Shown: positions 19,574 to 28,897 of the stretch, in pieces
Layout of the letters: the number at the start of each line of letters is the position of its first letter
Numbering within the stretch: the first letter of the stretch is position 1
From: Synergistaceae bacterium
GTDB taxonomy: Bacteria; Synergistota; Synergistia; Synergistales; 79-D21
Reading direction: 5' to 3'
Length of the DNA stretch: 41,166 bases
Assembly (NCBI GenBank): GCA_012517195.1
Contig: JAAYVK010000039.1
Coordinates: 64,085 to 105,250, forward strand
The notes under the pieces: model-generated
What the model was told of the DNA's origin: nothing
Databases searched by the model: none
What the model saw: the letters and a program-made list of their open reading frames with translations, nothing else
Program-made: the position numbers and the translations under genes

Positions 19574-20800
19574 TTAATTGCCCTCCGCCGGGGCGGCTGT
19601 CTTCTCAACCGGGTGTGCCTGCCTCCAGGTTTTGATCGGCAAACCCCAGATCTTGATGAACCCTACCGCTGCCTTGTGATCAAAAGCATCCCCCTCAGAG
19701 TAAGTCGCGAGGTTGTGCTTGTAGAGGGAGCAATCGGACTTCATGCCAACGACGATGGCCTGTCCCTTGAAAAGTTTCACCCTGACAATTCCGGAAACGG
19801 ACTGCTGGGTGTGGTTGAAGAACACATCCAGCGCTTCCTTCAGAGGCGAGAACCAGTATCCCACATAGGTGAGTTCCGCGTATTTTGTCTCCAGATCTTT
19901 CTTCGTCGTCAGAAGATCCTTGCTTAGCGTAAGGGTTTCAAGGGCTTTATGCGCCTGCAGAAGGGTGATTGCCGCCGGGCATTCGTAAACCTCGCGGCTC
20001 TTGAATCCTACGAGCCGGTCCTCGATCATGTCCACGCGTCCCACCCCATGTGCACCGGCGATCTTGTTCAGGGCAAGGATAAGATCGACCCCGCCCATCG
20101 GTTTTCCATTCAAAGCAACGGGGATCCCTTTTTCGAAGGAGATCTCGATTGTTTCGGGCTCATCGGGAGCATTCCAGGGGTCTGCCGTGAGCTTGAAGGC
20201 ATCGGAAGGGGGCTCATTCCAGGGATCCTCAAGGGAGCCGCATTCAATCGACCGGCCCCACATGTTTTCATCGATGCTGTATGGGCTTTGCTTGGTCAGC
20301 GAGACTTCAATTCCGTTCGCGATTGCAAAGTCGATTTCCGCCTCACGGGTGAACTGCCAGTCCCGAACCGGAGCAATGCATTCCAGTTTCGGATTCAGGG
20401 CAGCCGTGCAGACCTCGATCCGGACCTGATCCTGGCCTTTTCCCGTGCAGCCGTGCGCGACGGCCACCGCACCCTCGATTTCAGCCACCTGGGCAAGATA
20501 CTTGGAAATCAACGGCCTTGAAAGCGCTGAATTCAGCGGGTAGGTGCCCTGGTACATTGCGTTGGCCTTCAGGCTGGGCCACACGAAATTCTCGACAAAT
20601 TCCTCCTTGAGATCCATCACGTACGCATTGCAGGCCCCGGTTTTTAGAGCCTTCTCCTTTGTCGCGGCCAGATCCACCGCCTGACCAACGTCTGCCGTCA
20701 TCGTAACGACATCGTACCCCTGCTCCTTAAGCCACAGAATTGCCACAGACGTGTCCAGTCCGCCGCTGTACGCCAAAACGACCTTTCCCTTGTACCCCAT
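19574..20800 (-). CDS. argG: Argininosuccinate synthase
   Basis: MGYKGKVVLAYSGGLDTSVAILWLKEQGYDVV start at 20800; AHGCTGKGQDQVRIE, SIDENMWGRSIECGSLEDPWNEPP. Confidence 0.97.
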   Translation of the reverse strand: MGYKGKVVLAYSGGLDTSVAILWLKEQGYDVVTMTADVGQAVDLAATKEKALKTGACNAYVMDLKEEFVENFVWPSLKANAMYQGTYPLNSALSRPLISKYLAQVAEIEGAVAVAHGCTGKGQDQVRIEVCTAALNPKLECIAPVRDWQFTREAEIDFAIANGIEVSLTKQSPYSIDENMWGRSIECGSLEDPWNEPPSDAFKLTADPWNAPDEPETIEISFEKGIPVALNGKPMGGVDLILALNKIAGAHGVGRVDMIEDRLVGFKSREVYECPAAITLLQAHKALETLTLSKDLLTTKKDLETKYAELTYVGYWFSPLKEALDVFFNHTQQSVSGIVRVKLFKGQAIVVGMKSDCSLYKHNLATYSEGDAFDHKAAVGFIKIWGLPIKTWRQAHPVEKTAAPAEGN

Positions 20801-20821
20801 TGCTCTTCCTCCTTTTTGGTA

Positions 20822-21174
20822 TAAAAAAAGCTCGTCCCTCTCTGGAGGGACGAGCGAAATGCCCGCGGTGCCACCCTTATTGCGGCCGTGCTGGACGGGC
20901 CGCCTCTTTTTGCCCTCTATCGGGGGCAAATCGCGCTCCTACTTGGCATTGCCTTTCTTCGGAGCGGGCTCGGGGGTTCTACTTGACTGCTCTCCATCGA
21001 GAAGCGCTTTCAGCCTCAGGCACTTCCTCTCTGTCGACGAGTTCGCAGCCAGCGCTTCCCTTCATCGCCCTACGGTACGGGTCTTCGATGAAGCAGGCCG
21101 GTCTTATGCGTCTGGCTCGTCTTTCCAGAATCCGAGGCATTCGGCGTTTCTCCTTCCTGAAGTCAATACTAGCA
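20822..21174 (-). promoter_or_regulatory. T-box leader upstream of argG (including terminator hairpin)
   Basis: Minus-strand RNA contains AGAGAGGAAGUGC-CUGAGGCUGAAA-GCGCUUC (distal stem I-like hairpin with GGCUG), CAAGUAGG, AAUAAGGGUGGCACCGCGGG (T-box core) and terminator GCUCGUCCCUC-CAGA-GAGGGACGAGCUUUUUUU. Confidence 0.9.
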
Positions 21175-21180
21175 GCGGAG

Positions 21181-21209
21181 ATTATACAAACCCCCATGGG
21201 CTTTGTCAA
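21181..21209 (-). promoter_or_regulatory. Consensus sigma70 promoter for the argG T-box transcript
   Basis: Minus strand TTGACA (21209-21204), 17-nt spacer, TATAAT (21186-21181). Confidence 0.88.
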
Positions 21210-21220
21210 CCTTTCCGGAC

Positions 21221-22012
21221 CTAGAGCCGGAGAGATTCGAGGCCATCCTGCCGAAGCCTCTCGATGGACGGGAAATGGGTCATATCAAGGTGAACCGGCG
21301 TTATCGAAACCTTTCCATGGGCGACGGCGTAGACGTCCGTTCCTTCCTTCATTTCATCTTCAGGCCTGCCGGCGATCCAGTAGGACAAGATTCCATGGGG
21401 ACTGCGGAACTGGGTCACTTTCCCCTCGTAGGTTCTCAAGCCCTTCCGGGTGATTTCGAAACCGCTGATTTTTTCCTTTTCCAGGTTCGGCACATTGATG
21501 TTGAGAAGGACCTCTTTTGAAAGCTCGTGACACCGGAGCCATTCAAGGATTCTTAGAACAACCCCCGCTGCGGTCGGGTAATGGTGAACCGTATCCGAGC
21601 GCTGACAGTTCAAGGAAACCGCGATAGCCCCTTTCCCCAGGATCAGGCCTTCCATCGCTGCTGAAACCGTGCCCGAGTAGGTCAGATCGTCTCCCAGGTT
21701 CGGCCCCCGGTTGATTCCTGAAATCACCAGGTTCGTTTCCTTTGCTGCGGTTTCGACCCCCAACACGACACAATCCGATGGGGTTCCGTCACAGCTGAAA
21801 AGATGGACTCCGGGTACATATCCGCCCCTGTCGGCTTCCCAAAGCCGAATCGGGCGATTCAATGTCAGCGCGTGCCCCACACTGCTCCTTTCTCGGTCGG
21901 GCGCCACGACGGTCACTTCATTGCCAGCCCCGTGGAGTGCATTCGCCAATTCGATGATGCCAGGGGCATAAATTCCGTCGTCGTTTGTCAACAGGATTTT
22001 GCAGGCGTTCAT
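21221..22012 (-). CDS. surE: 5'-nucleotidase SurE
   Basis: MNACKILLTNDDGIYAPGIIELANAL start; APDRERSSVGHALTLNRPIR, VISGINRGPNLGDDLTYSGTVSAAMEG. Confidence 0.96.
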   Translation of the reverse strand: MNACKILLTNDDGIYAPGIIELANALHGAGNEVTVVAPDRERSSVGHALTLNRPIRLWEADRGGYVPGVHLFSCDGTPSDCVVLGVETAAKETNLVISGINRGPNLGDDLTYSGTVSAAMEGLILGKGAIAVSLNCQRSDTVHHYPTAAGVVLRILEWLRCHELSKEVLLNINVPNLEKEKISGFEITRKGLRTYEGKVTQFRSPHGILSYWIAGRPEDEMKEGTDVYAVAHGKVSITPVHLDMTHFPSIERLRQDGLESLRL

Positions 22013-22641
22013 AAGGGGAACCACCCGGGCAATGCCAGAGAGGCGATGAAAAGCACGATCGGGCTCATCACCCTCTGGACGACGCCCAGAATAACGAGGA
22101 TCATCAAGATCAGCATCCCGTAGCGTTCCAGAAAGTAGAAGCCCTTCATCCAACGCAAGGGTAAAAACACGTACAGGATTTTTGATCCATCCAGAGGAGG
22201 GATTGGAAGGAGGTTGAACACCGCCAGCCCAAGGTTGATAAACACCATGAGCACCAGGAAATTCAACGCTGCAGGATTCATCAGGATCGGGGTGGGGAGC
22301 ACCCTCATCAGGAGCCCGACTCCGAAGGCGGTTGCCAGGTTCCCTGCCGCACCAGCCAGAGAAACAAGGACCATGTCCCTTGCGGGGTTCCTGAAGTACC
22401 GGGGATCAATCGGAACCGGCCTGGCCCACCCGAACCGGGCGACCAGAAGCATAAGGGCCCCGAGGGGGTCAAGATGCGCCAGCGGGTTCAGCGTCAGCCT
22501 TCCGCTTTGCATCGCCGTCGGGTCTCCCAGCCTGTATGCCGCATAGCCATGACAGAACTCGTGAAACGTGATTGCCCAGAGAACTGCGGGAATGCTAAGG
22601 AGCAGTTCAGCGAGCCTTGGCATTGTGAACATCGAGATCAC
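22009..22641 (-). CDS. Site-2 protease family membrane metalloprotease
   Basis: AITFHEFCHGYAAYRLGDPTA (HExxH), NLLPIPPLDGSKIL. Confidence 0.93.
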   Translation of the reverse strand: MISMFTMPRLAELLLSIPAVLWAITFHEFCHGYAAYRLGDPTAMQSGRLTLNPLAHLDPLGALMLLVARFGWARPVPIDPRYFRNPARDMVLVSLAGAAGNLATAFGVGLLMRVLPTPILMNPAALNFLVLMVFINLGLAVFNLLPIPPLDGSKILYVFLPLRWMKGFYFLERYGMLILMILVILGVVQRVMSPIVLFIASLALPGWFPL

Positions 22642-25261
22642 CGAACTTTCCAGGCGGGAAATGGTTTAGGGCCCACTCGACCTCTTCTTCCCGCGTTTCG
22701 ACTTCACCCTCGAGGCGGGCAAACTTAAGGCCCTCAAGAACATCGCCGATCAATGGCCCCTTGCGGTAACCGAGGTCAATCAGATCACGGCCCGTGAGCA
22801 TGGGCCGGACCCTGTGAAGGCGAAGCAGGTAGACCAAAAGCCGGCGCCTGACTCTCCAGCGGTTTGTGGATGCCGCCCAGAACAGGATAACCGTAAAGGA
22901 AACATTTTCAAGTGCCTTGACGATTTCGGAATTCTTCTTCTCCTGCCTTCCTCCCAGAAGCTGCTCGATAGCCCTCAGGCCGTCCAGTGCTTCCCTGACG
23001 ATTCGTCCCTCCTCCTGCCCGAGATGGAGCCTGGCAATAGCGGCTTCCGCGGCCTGGGGTTCCGACTCCAGCAGAAGAGCGCATAGGAAAGCCAGCCATT
23101 CTGTTTTTCCAAAATCGGGCAAGTCGCGTCCCATACGCTTCAGGAAAAAAGAAAGCCTGAGAAAAGCCTTGCGGCAATCCTGCCCGATTTTCAGGCCAAC
23201 CGCGAGATTTTGCCAAAAGCCCAGTTCGGACAGCCGCCTGACAATGGGGAAGGGTTCCTTCTCTGTCAGGATCAGCTCGAGTTCGCTCCTGAGGCGAACT
23301 CCCGACAGCCTTGCCAGAAGGCCTCCCCGTATGCAGCTTTCCAGCAGACGAAGGGTTGTCGGGCCGATCCGGAAATGAAGCCTCTGTTCCAGGCGGACCC
23401 CTCGCAGAACCCGCGTCGGGTCCTCCACAAAGCTCAGGTTGTGGAGCACGTTCAGGGTCCTCTTCTGGAGATCCCTGCGTCCACCGAAATAATCGTGAAG
23501 CTTTCCCCATTCCCCGGGGTTCACCGTGATCGCCATTGCGTTTACAGTGTAGTCACGCCTGAAAAGGTCATGTTTTAGGGAATCCGTCGTCACTTCGGGC
23601 TGAGCGACGGGAAACTCGTAAAACTCCCTTCTCGCTGTCGCCACATCAACCTTCCGGCCTCCCGGGAAAACGATCGTTCCAGTTTTAAACCGCTGGTGAA
23701 TCGCGATCCGACACCCGTCCCGCTCCCAGGAACGGGCGAACTCGACGGCATCCCCCTCGATCACCATGTCAAGATCGAGGTTGGGGCGGCCTAAAAGGAG
23801 GTCCCTGACAAATCCCCCCACTACGTGCGCTTTCATCCCCAGGGTCTCGGCCCGCTCACCCAGCCTGCGCAAGAGAATCTGGATCCAGGGTACCAGTTCC
23901 TGTGCCATAAGTTCCCCCACGTCTTCCGTCCAGGGCCGGGAGATTTCCCCCGTCTGCTCTTCGGGCGCAAGGGAATAGGGGAAAAGAGCCCGAAGCAGGT
24001 CGGTCCGGGTCACGATCCCTAGAAGTTTCCCCCTGGAGTCGACGACAGGAAGGCGCCCGATGTTGTAAAGGACCATCATCCGGTGCGCTTCCGACACAGA
24101 AGCCTCAGGGGAAACGGTGATCGCCCCCTCCGTCATGAAATCGGAAACCGGGACGTTCCCCAGCCCGTGAAGCTCCGCCTTGTCGAGATCCTTTCTCGTG
24201 ATGATGCCCGAAATTCCGTCTTGATTCACCACGGGCAGCGCGGCATGACCGTAACGAATCATCAGCCGGTAGGCGTCATCGATCGCAAGCCCCGGCTCAA
24301 CCGCCATGACAGGGCTGCTCATCACATCGCGGACCTGGACCAGGGGCCGAATGCTCTCCTCCAGCTTTCTTTCCAGCTGTTCCAGAATGCCTTTCTGAAG
24401 GCTGCCGGGAACCGTCACCGAGGCCGCCTGGGGATGGCCCCCGCCACCCCACGGTTCGAGGAACTTGGCCACGTCGATCAGTTCGGGCCTTCCCCTGGCT
24501 ACGATGTAAGTGCGATTCTCCATGTAAACGACCGCCAACGCGACATCGGCGTCGAAAAAATCCCTGAGCCGATGGACGAAGAGGGATATTCCCTCGACAT
24601 AAGCCTCGCTGGATGTTTCCGAGAGAACGACTTTCGCGCCGCCGAGAAACCGGGTGCGGGCATTTTCGATGAGGTTGTCAAGCAGCTTCCGTTCGCCCGC
24701 GTTCAGGTTCATTTCGATATGCAACGGAACGATCGTCAGGTCCGCTCCCATTTCCCTCAGTCTTGCCGCAGCGTGAAAATCCCTGCTTGTGGTCGAGCCG
24801 AAGGTGAGTGCGCCCGTATCTTCGTAGATTCCCATTGAAAAAAGCGTCGCCTCGAAGGGCTGGATCGGGATGTTCAGCGCAATCAGCTTTTCGACCAGCA
24901 GCGTTGTCGTCGAACCAACCGGTTCAATGAAGGCCTTTTGCGCAGGGATCTCGTCTATGACGGGAGGGTGATGATCATACACATGAATGAGGACCCCTTC
25001 TTTCCCGCAAAGGGAACCGAAAGGGCCGATCCTCGACCGAGACCGGGCATCCACTATCACAAGGTGGTCCACTTCGTCGAAGTTGACCCGCCTCGGTGTC
25101 AGGACTTTCCATCGGTTTCCAAATCTTTTTAGAAACTCTCTCAGATTCCGGCATGCCGCACCGGAAAAGCAGAGAACCGAATCGTCATAGAGCTTGGATG
25201 CGGCCACCATGCTAGAAAAGGAGTCGAAGTCGGCACCGATATGACTCGTGATGATCCTCAA
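22607..25261 (-). CDS. DHH-domain / CBS-domain / tRNA nucleotidyltransferase fusion protein
   Basis: N-terminal DHH block (SHIGADFDSFSSMVAA, VYDHHPPV), two CBS domains (VRDVMSSPVMAVEP..., VSDFMTEGAITVSP...), then a class II nucleotidyltransferase head (VVGGFVRDLLLGRPNLDLDMVIEGDA, RRDYTVNAMAI, EDPTRVLRGVRL). Likely TTG start at 25261 with RBS GAAGGAGG, overlapping the coaE stop. Confidence 0.92.
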   Translation of the reverse strand: MRIITSHIGADFDSFSSMVAASKLYDDSVLCFSGAACRNLREFLKRFGNRWKVLTPRRVNFDEVDHLVIVDARSRSRIGPFGSLCGKEGVLIHVYDHHPPVIDEIPAQKAFIEPVGSTTTLLVEKLIALNIPIQPFEATLFSMGIYEDTGALTFGSTTSRDFHAAARLREMGADLTIVPLHIEMNLNAGERKLLDNLIENARTRFLGGAKVVLSETSSEAYVEGISLFVHRLRDFFDADVALAVVYMENRTYIVARGRPELIDVAKFLEPWGGGGHPQAASVTVPGSLQKGILEQLERKLEESIRPLVQVRDVMSSPVMAVEPGLAIDDAYRLMIRYGHAALPVVNQDGISGIITRKDLDKAELHGLGNVPVSDFMTEGAITVSPEASVSEAHRMMVLYNIGRLPVVDSRGKLLGIVTRTDLLRALFPYSLAPEEQTGEISRPWTEDVGELMAQELVPWIQILLRRLGERAETLGMKAHVVGGFVRDLLLGRPNLDLDMVIEGDAVEFARSWERDGCRIAIHQRFKTGTIVFPGGRKVDVATARREFYEFPVAQPEVTTDSLKHDLFRRDYTVNAMAITVNPGEWGKLHDYFGGRRDLQKRTLNVLHNLSFVEDPTRVLRGVRLEQRLHFRIGPTTLRLLESCIRGGLLARLSGVRLRSELELILTEKEPFPIVRRLSELGFWQNLAVGLKIGQDCRKAFLRLSFFLKRMGRDLPDFGKTEWLAFLCALLLESEPQAAEAAIARLHLGQEEGRIVREALDGLRAIEQLLGGRQEKKNSEIVKALENVSFTVILFWAASTNRWRVRRRLLVYLLRLHRVRPMLTGRDLIDLGYRKGPLIGDVLEGLKFARLEGEVETREEEVEWALNHFPPGKFGDLDVHNAKAR

Positions 25262-25905
25262 GCGATCGCCTCCTTCAGCCGCCTTTTCCATTCGCAGGTC
25301 GAAAGGGGCATCCTTTCCTGCTCTGCGAGTTCTTTCAAGATCCAGCCCATCTTTTCGACCTTTTCGAGGAAACTTTCCAATGGCCCGTCATTTCTCAGCA
25401 CGATGTCGGACCTGGCTTCTTTGAGGGAGGAGGGCAAAAGCCATTTTTCCCTCCTCCTGATTTCGCCATTCGCCCAACCCCGGCGTTTCGTCCGTTCAAT
25501 CCGGTTTTCAGCCGCGGCGCTCACAAAAATCACAAGGTCGATCCAGGGGGGCCTGCCCGCTTCGAAAAGCAGGGGCAACTCCACGACGACCCACCCGGTT
25601 TTCCCCTTGAGCATCTCCGAAATTTTCTCCAGCACGAGCGGATGGATCAGGCTGCAAACCCACCGATAGTCCTCTTCGTTTGAAAAAACCGCCTCTGCGA
25701 TAACGGAGAGATCCAACGAACCTTCTGCAGTGTCAATCGCCTTTTCCCCGAAGCGCTTCAGGGCTTCGTCACGCAGATTATCCGTTGTCCACAGGGAGCG
25801 CACCACCTCATCGCTGTCGATCAAAAAAGCCCCCTGTTTTTTCCATAGGCGGGCCACGGTCGATTTACCAGCCCCAACGTCTCCCGTAAGACCCACGACC
25901 AGCAT
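25258..25905 (-). CDS. coaE: Dephospho-CoA kinase
   Basis: MLVVGLTGDVGAGKSTVARLWKKQGAFLIDSDEVVRSLW. Confidence 0.94.
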   Translation of the reverse strand: MLVVGLTGDVGAGKSTVARLWKKQGAFLIDSDEVVRSLWTTDNLRDEALKRFGEKAIDTAEGSLDLSVIAEAVFSNEEDYRWVCSLIHPLVLEKISEMLKGKTGWVVVELPLLFEAGRPPWIDLVIFVSAAAENRIERTKRRGWANGEIRRREKWLLPSSLKEARSDIVLRNDGPLESFLEKVEKMGWILKELAEQERMPLSTCEWKRRLKEAIA

Positions 25906-27850
25906 AGGGACTTCTCCTCTCCTCCTGACGGACACTTTCTACGATCCGGACCGTATCCTGGGGGATTTCCCAGAGGAACCTGGAAAACCCGTTCCTCTGA
26001 ACCGTTCCGAAAAGGACCCGGCTCTCAGCGGCAGTCAAATAAAGCCTCTCTTCAGCACGGGTCATGCCGACGTAGCAGAGCCGCCGTTCTTCCTCGATGC
26101 CTTCCCCCTCTTCAAAACAGCGGCAGTGGGGAAATACGCCCTCTTCCATCCCCACCATGAATACCACCGGGAATTCAAGTCCCTTCGCGGCATGAAGCGT
26201 TAGAAGGCTCACGGCATCCGCTGCATCATCCATTTTTTCGAGATCGGTAAACAGGGCGATTTCCGCGAGGGTTTCCGACAGGCTCCCTTCCTGTTTTGAA
26301 GCGATCGAAAGCAGTTCCATGACATTGTCGCGACGGTCTTCGAAACTCTGCGGATCCGTCTTTGCCAGATGATCGCCGTAGCCGGTCTCTTCCCAGACAA
26401 ACCGCAAAGCCGCTCCGAAGTTATCGGAACATTCCAGGATCCCGACCATCTGGGCCCCGAGAGAGGCGCAGGAAGCGGCGGTCTTCCCCCGGAAACCGGC
26501 ACGGCCTTCCGCGACGCTTTTCCATTTCTCCTTCGGCTCCAACAACAGATCCGACGCCAGGAACTGCGCCAATTCCTGGAGTCCCCTTTTTCCAAGTCCT
26601 CTTGGCGGAATGTTTCCGATTCTCTGAAGGGAAACCGTATCAGCCGGGTTAAGTGCCAGTCTCATGTAGGAAAGGACATCCTTGATCTCTTTCCTTTCGT
26701 AAAAAGCCGTCCCCCTGACAACCTTGTAGGGAATCCCCCGGGAGAGAAACGCCTGCTCATAGGTTCGGCTGAGGGCATTTACCCGGTACAAAAGCGCGAT
26801 TTGCCCGTACCGGTAGCCTTTTCGGCAAAGAGATTCAATTTCCGAGAGGAGGAAGCCCGCTTCCTGCTTTTCATCCCCGTGCAAATGAATCCTGACGGGT
26901 TCGCCCCGGTCACGCGCTGTCCACAGGTTTTTCGGCTTGCGTTTCAGGTTGTTCCGAATCAAGCCGTTCGAGGCCTGGAGAATCTGGGCCGTAGAACGGT
27001 AATTCTGGTCAAGGACAACGGTTTTCGCTCCTGGGAAATCTCTCTCAAAATTCAGGATCAATTCCATGTCGGCCCCGCGCCAGCCGTAAATGGACTGATC
27101 GGGGTCGCCCACCACCATGATCCTGCCGGAGTTGCCCACAAGCTTGCGGAGAAGATTGTACTGTGGACGGTTGACATCCTGGTATTCGTCGACAAGGACC
27201 CAATCCAGCGCCGCCCGTTCTTTCGCGAGGATTTCGGAATCTTTGAGCATTTCCAGGGGCAGTCTCAGCAGATCATCAAAATCGACGGCATTCTGTTCCT
27301 CCAGGACAGCTTCGTAGGCCTTTTCGATTTCGATGAGCCGATTCTCGAAACCCTCGGCACTTTCAAATTCCAAGGCCTTTCTTTTCGAAAGCTGGTCGAG
27401 AACCCAGGTGGCTTCAATTCGCTCCTGATCGAAATTCATTTTCTCAAGGATGTTTTTCAGAACAGAACGGCAATCGGAACGGTCGAACACAACAAAACCC
27501 TTCCGCCTCCGGACTCTTGGAAGGGCATCTTCATGCCTCTGAAGGAAACGAAGACCATAGGAATGAAAGGTGCACGCCTGGAGACCTTTCGAATCCAAAC
27601 CCAGCAGGGTTTTAACCCGGTCCCGCATCTCGTTGGCGGCCTTGTTCGTGAAGGTCACAGCCAGAACGCGGCTTGCCGGAATACCGAGCGCGGAAACAAG
27701 GTAGGCCGCCTTGCAGGCGAGAACCCGCGTTTTCCCGCTGCCCGCGCCTGCCAGCACTAGAAGAGGGCCGTCGCAGTATTCGACCGCCTCGCGCTGTTTG
27801 GGGTTCAACCCCTTCAAGCTCGCTGCGTTTCTCGTTTTTGTTTCAGCCAT
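25865..27850 (-). CDS. UvrD/PcrA/Rep-family superfamily 1 DNA helicase
   Basis: LNPKQREAVEYCDGPLLVLAGAGSGKTRVLACKAAYL, VTFTNKAANEM, VDEYQDVNRPQYNLLRKL, VGDPDQSIYGWRGAD, LLTLHAAKGLEFPVVFMVGMEEGVFPH. Confidence 0.95.
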   Translation of the reverse strand: MAETKTRNAASLKGLNPKQREAVEYCDGPLLVLAGAGSGKTRVLACKAAYLVSALGIPASRVLAVTFTNKAANEMRDRVKTLLGLDSKGLQACTFHSYGLRFLQRHEDALPRVRRRKGFVVFDRSDCRSVLKNILEKMNFDQERIEATWVLDQLSKRKALEFESAEGFENRLIEIEKAYEAVLEEQNAVDFDDLLRLPLEMLKDSEILAKERAALDWVLVDEYQDVNRPQYNLLRKLVGNSGRIMVVGDPDQSIYGWRGADMELILNFERDFPGAKTVVLDQNYRSTAQILQASNGLIRNNLKRKPKNLWTARDRGEPVRIHLHGDEKQEAGFLLSEIESLCRKGYRYGQIALLYRVNALSRTYEQAFLSRGIPYKVVRGTAFYERKEIKDVLSYMRLALNPADTVSLQRIGNIPPRGLGKRGLQELAQFLASDLLLEPKEKWKSVAEGRAGFRGKTAASCASLGAQMVGILECSDNFGAALRFVWEETGYGDHLAKTDPQSFEDRRDNVMELLSIASKQEGSLSETLAEIALFTDLEKMDDAADAVSLLTLHAAKGLEFPVVFMVGMEEGVFPHCRCFEEGEGIEEERRLCYVGMTRAEERLYLTAAESRVLFGTVQRNGFSRFLWEIPQDTVRIVESVRQEERRSPYAGRGSYGRRWGW

Positions 27851-28485
27851 GTTTCCACCGTGTTTAGCCAGGCGTCGATCCCGTCGCCGGATAGATTGTC
27901 GATCTCGAACTTGGCTGCCTTTGCGTTCAAAGATTCAACATCCTTCCAGAAAAGCTCCCTGTCGAACCGGATGTAGGGAAGGAGGTCCTTCTTTGTCAGG
28001 ACAACGGCACTGCAGGTGTGGAAAAGGTGCGGATACTTCAGGGGCTTGTCGGCCCCTTCGGCCGTGCTGCAGACCGCGATCTTCATGTCTTCCCCGAGGT
28101 CGAATTCTGCGGGACAGACAAGATTCCCGACATTCTCGATGAAAAGGACATCCAGTTTGTCAAATTGAAGGCTTTCAAATGCCCTCAAGACGAGGTTGGC
28201 TTCCAGGTGACAGCCTCCCTTCGTGTTAATCTGGATCACGGGGACACCGAACGCGGCAATTCTTTCTGCGTCTCTCGCGGTCGCGACATCCCCCTCGATG
28301 ACCGCGGCGCTAAAGCGGCACCTTTTGAGGGTTTCCTCCAGGAGGGTCGTCTTGCCTGCCCCCGGTGAACCAATGAGGTTTAAAAGAAGAATGCCCCTTT
28401 CTTTCATCACTGAACGGATCCTGGCTGCGTAACGCTCGTCCGCGGCCATCACAGACTGAATCAGGCTAACCCGCTTCGTTGCCAT
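27814..28485 (-). CDS. hypB: Hydrogenase nickel incorporation GTPase HypB
   Basis: Start ATG 28485; NLIGSPGAGKTTLLEETL, VIEGDVATARDAERI, FIENVGNLVCPAEFDLGEDMKI. Confidence 0.94.
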   Translation of the reverse strand: MATKRVSLIQSVMAADERYAARIRSVMKERGILLLNLIGSPGAGKTTLLEETLKRCRFSAAVIEGDVATARDAERIAAFGVPVIQINTKGGCHLEANLVLRAFESLQFDKLDVLFIENVGNLVCPAEFDLGEDMKIAVCSTAEGADKPLKYPHLFHTCSAVVLTKKDLLPYIRFDRELFWKDVESLNAKAAKFEIDNLSGDGIDAWLNTVETWLKQKRETQRA

Positions 28486-28828
28486 TCTCAAAAACCTCCA
28501 AGGAATCGATTTCCAATTCGAACCCAGCCGTTGTCGCCACTTCGATCGAACCACATCCTGGACAGCGACCCAGAGGGATTTCCCCTCCCCATTCTAAACC
28601 GCATTGATCACATTTTTGCCGGATGCCGATTTCAGTGATCTCGACCGCCGCTTCAGCAAGAGGAGTTCCGGAAGATGCCGTCTGAAAACAGAAGACCAGG
28701 GCCTCCGGAATAACCTGGCGGAGGCTTCCGATTCTCAAGTGAATCCGGTCTACTTTTTCCCACTTGTTTTCCGCACAAAGGGGAAGAAGGGAATCGAGGA
28801 GCGCTTCAACTAGAGACATTTCATGCAT
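28466..28828 (-). CDS. hypA: Hydrogenase nickel insertion protein HypA
   Basis: MHEMSLVEALLDSL N-terminus; zinc site CDQCG...CPGCGS; overlaps hypB. Confidence 0.93.
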   Translation of the reverse strand: MHEMSLVEALLDSLLPLCAENKWEKVDRIHLRIGSLRQVIPEALVFCFQTASSGTPLAEAAVEITEIGIRQKCDQCGLEWGGEIPLGRCPGCGSIEVATTAGFELEIDSLEVFENGNEAG

Positions 28829-28859
28829 GTGGGAATTCCTCCCGGTTTTCAGCTTCCAG

Positions 28860-28888
28860 AAAAAAAGGGGCCCGTTGGGCCCCCTTTT
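28860..28888 (-). terminator. Rho-independent terminator downstream of hpf
   Basis: Minus strand AAAAGG-GGGCCC-AAC-GGGCCCC-TTTTTTT (stem 28867-28873/28877-28883). Confidence 0.85.
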
Positions 28889-28897
28889 GCCTCGGTT

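Noticed and set aside
26369-27760. 463-aa plus-strand ORF
   Set aside because: Fully antisense to the clear UvrD-like helicase; no recognisable domain.
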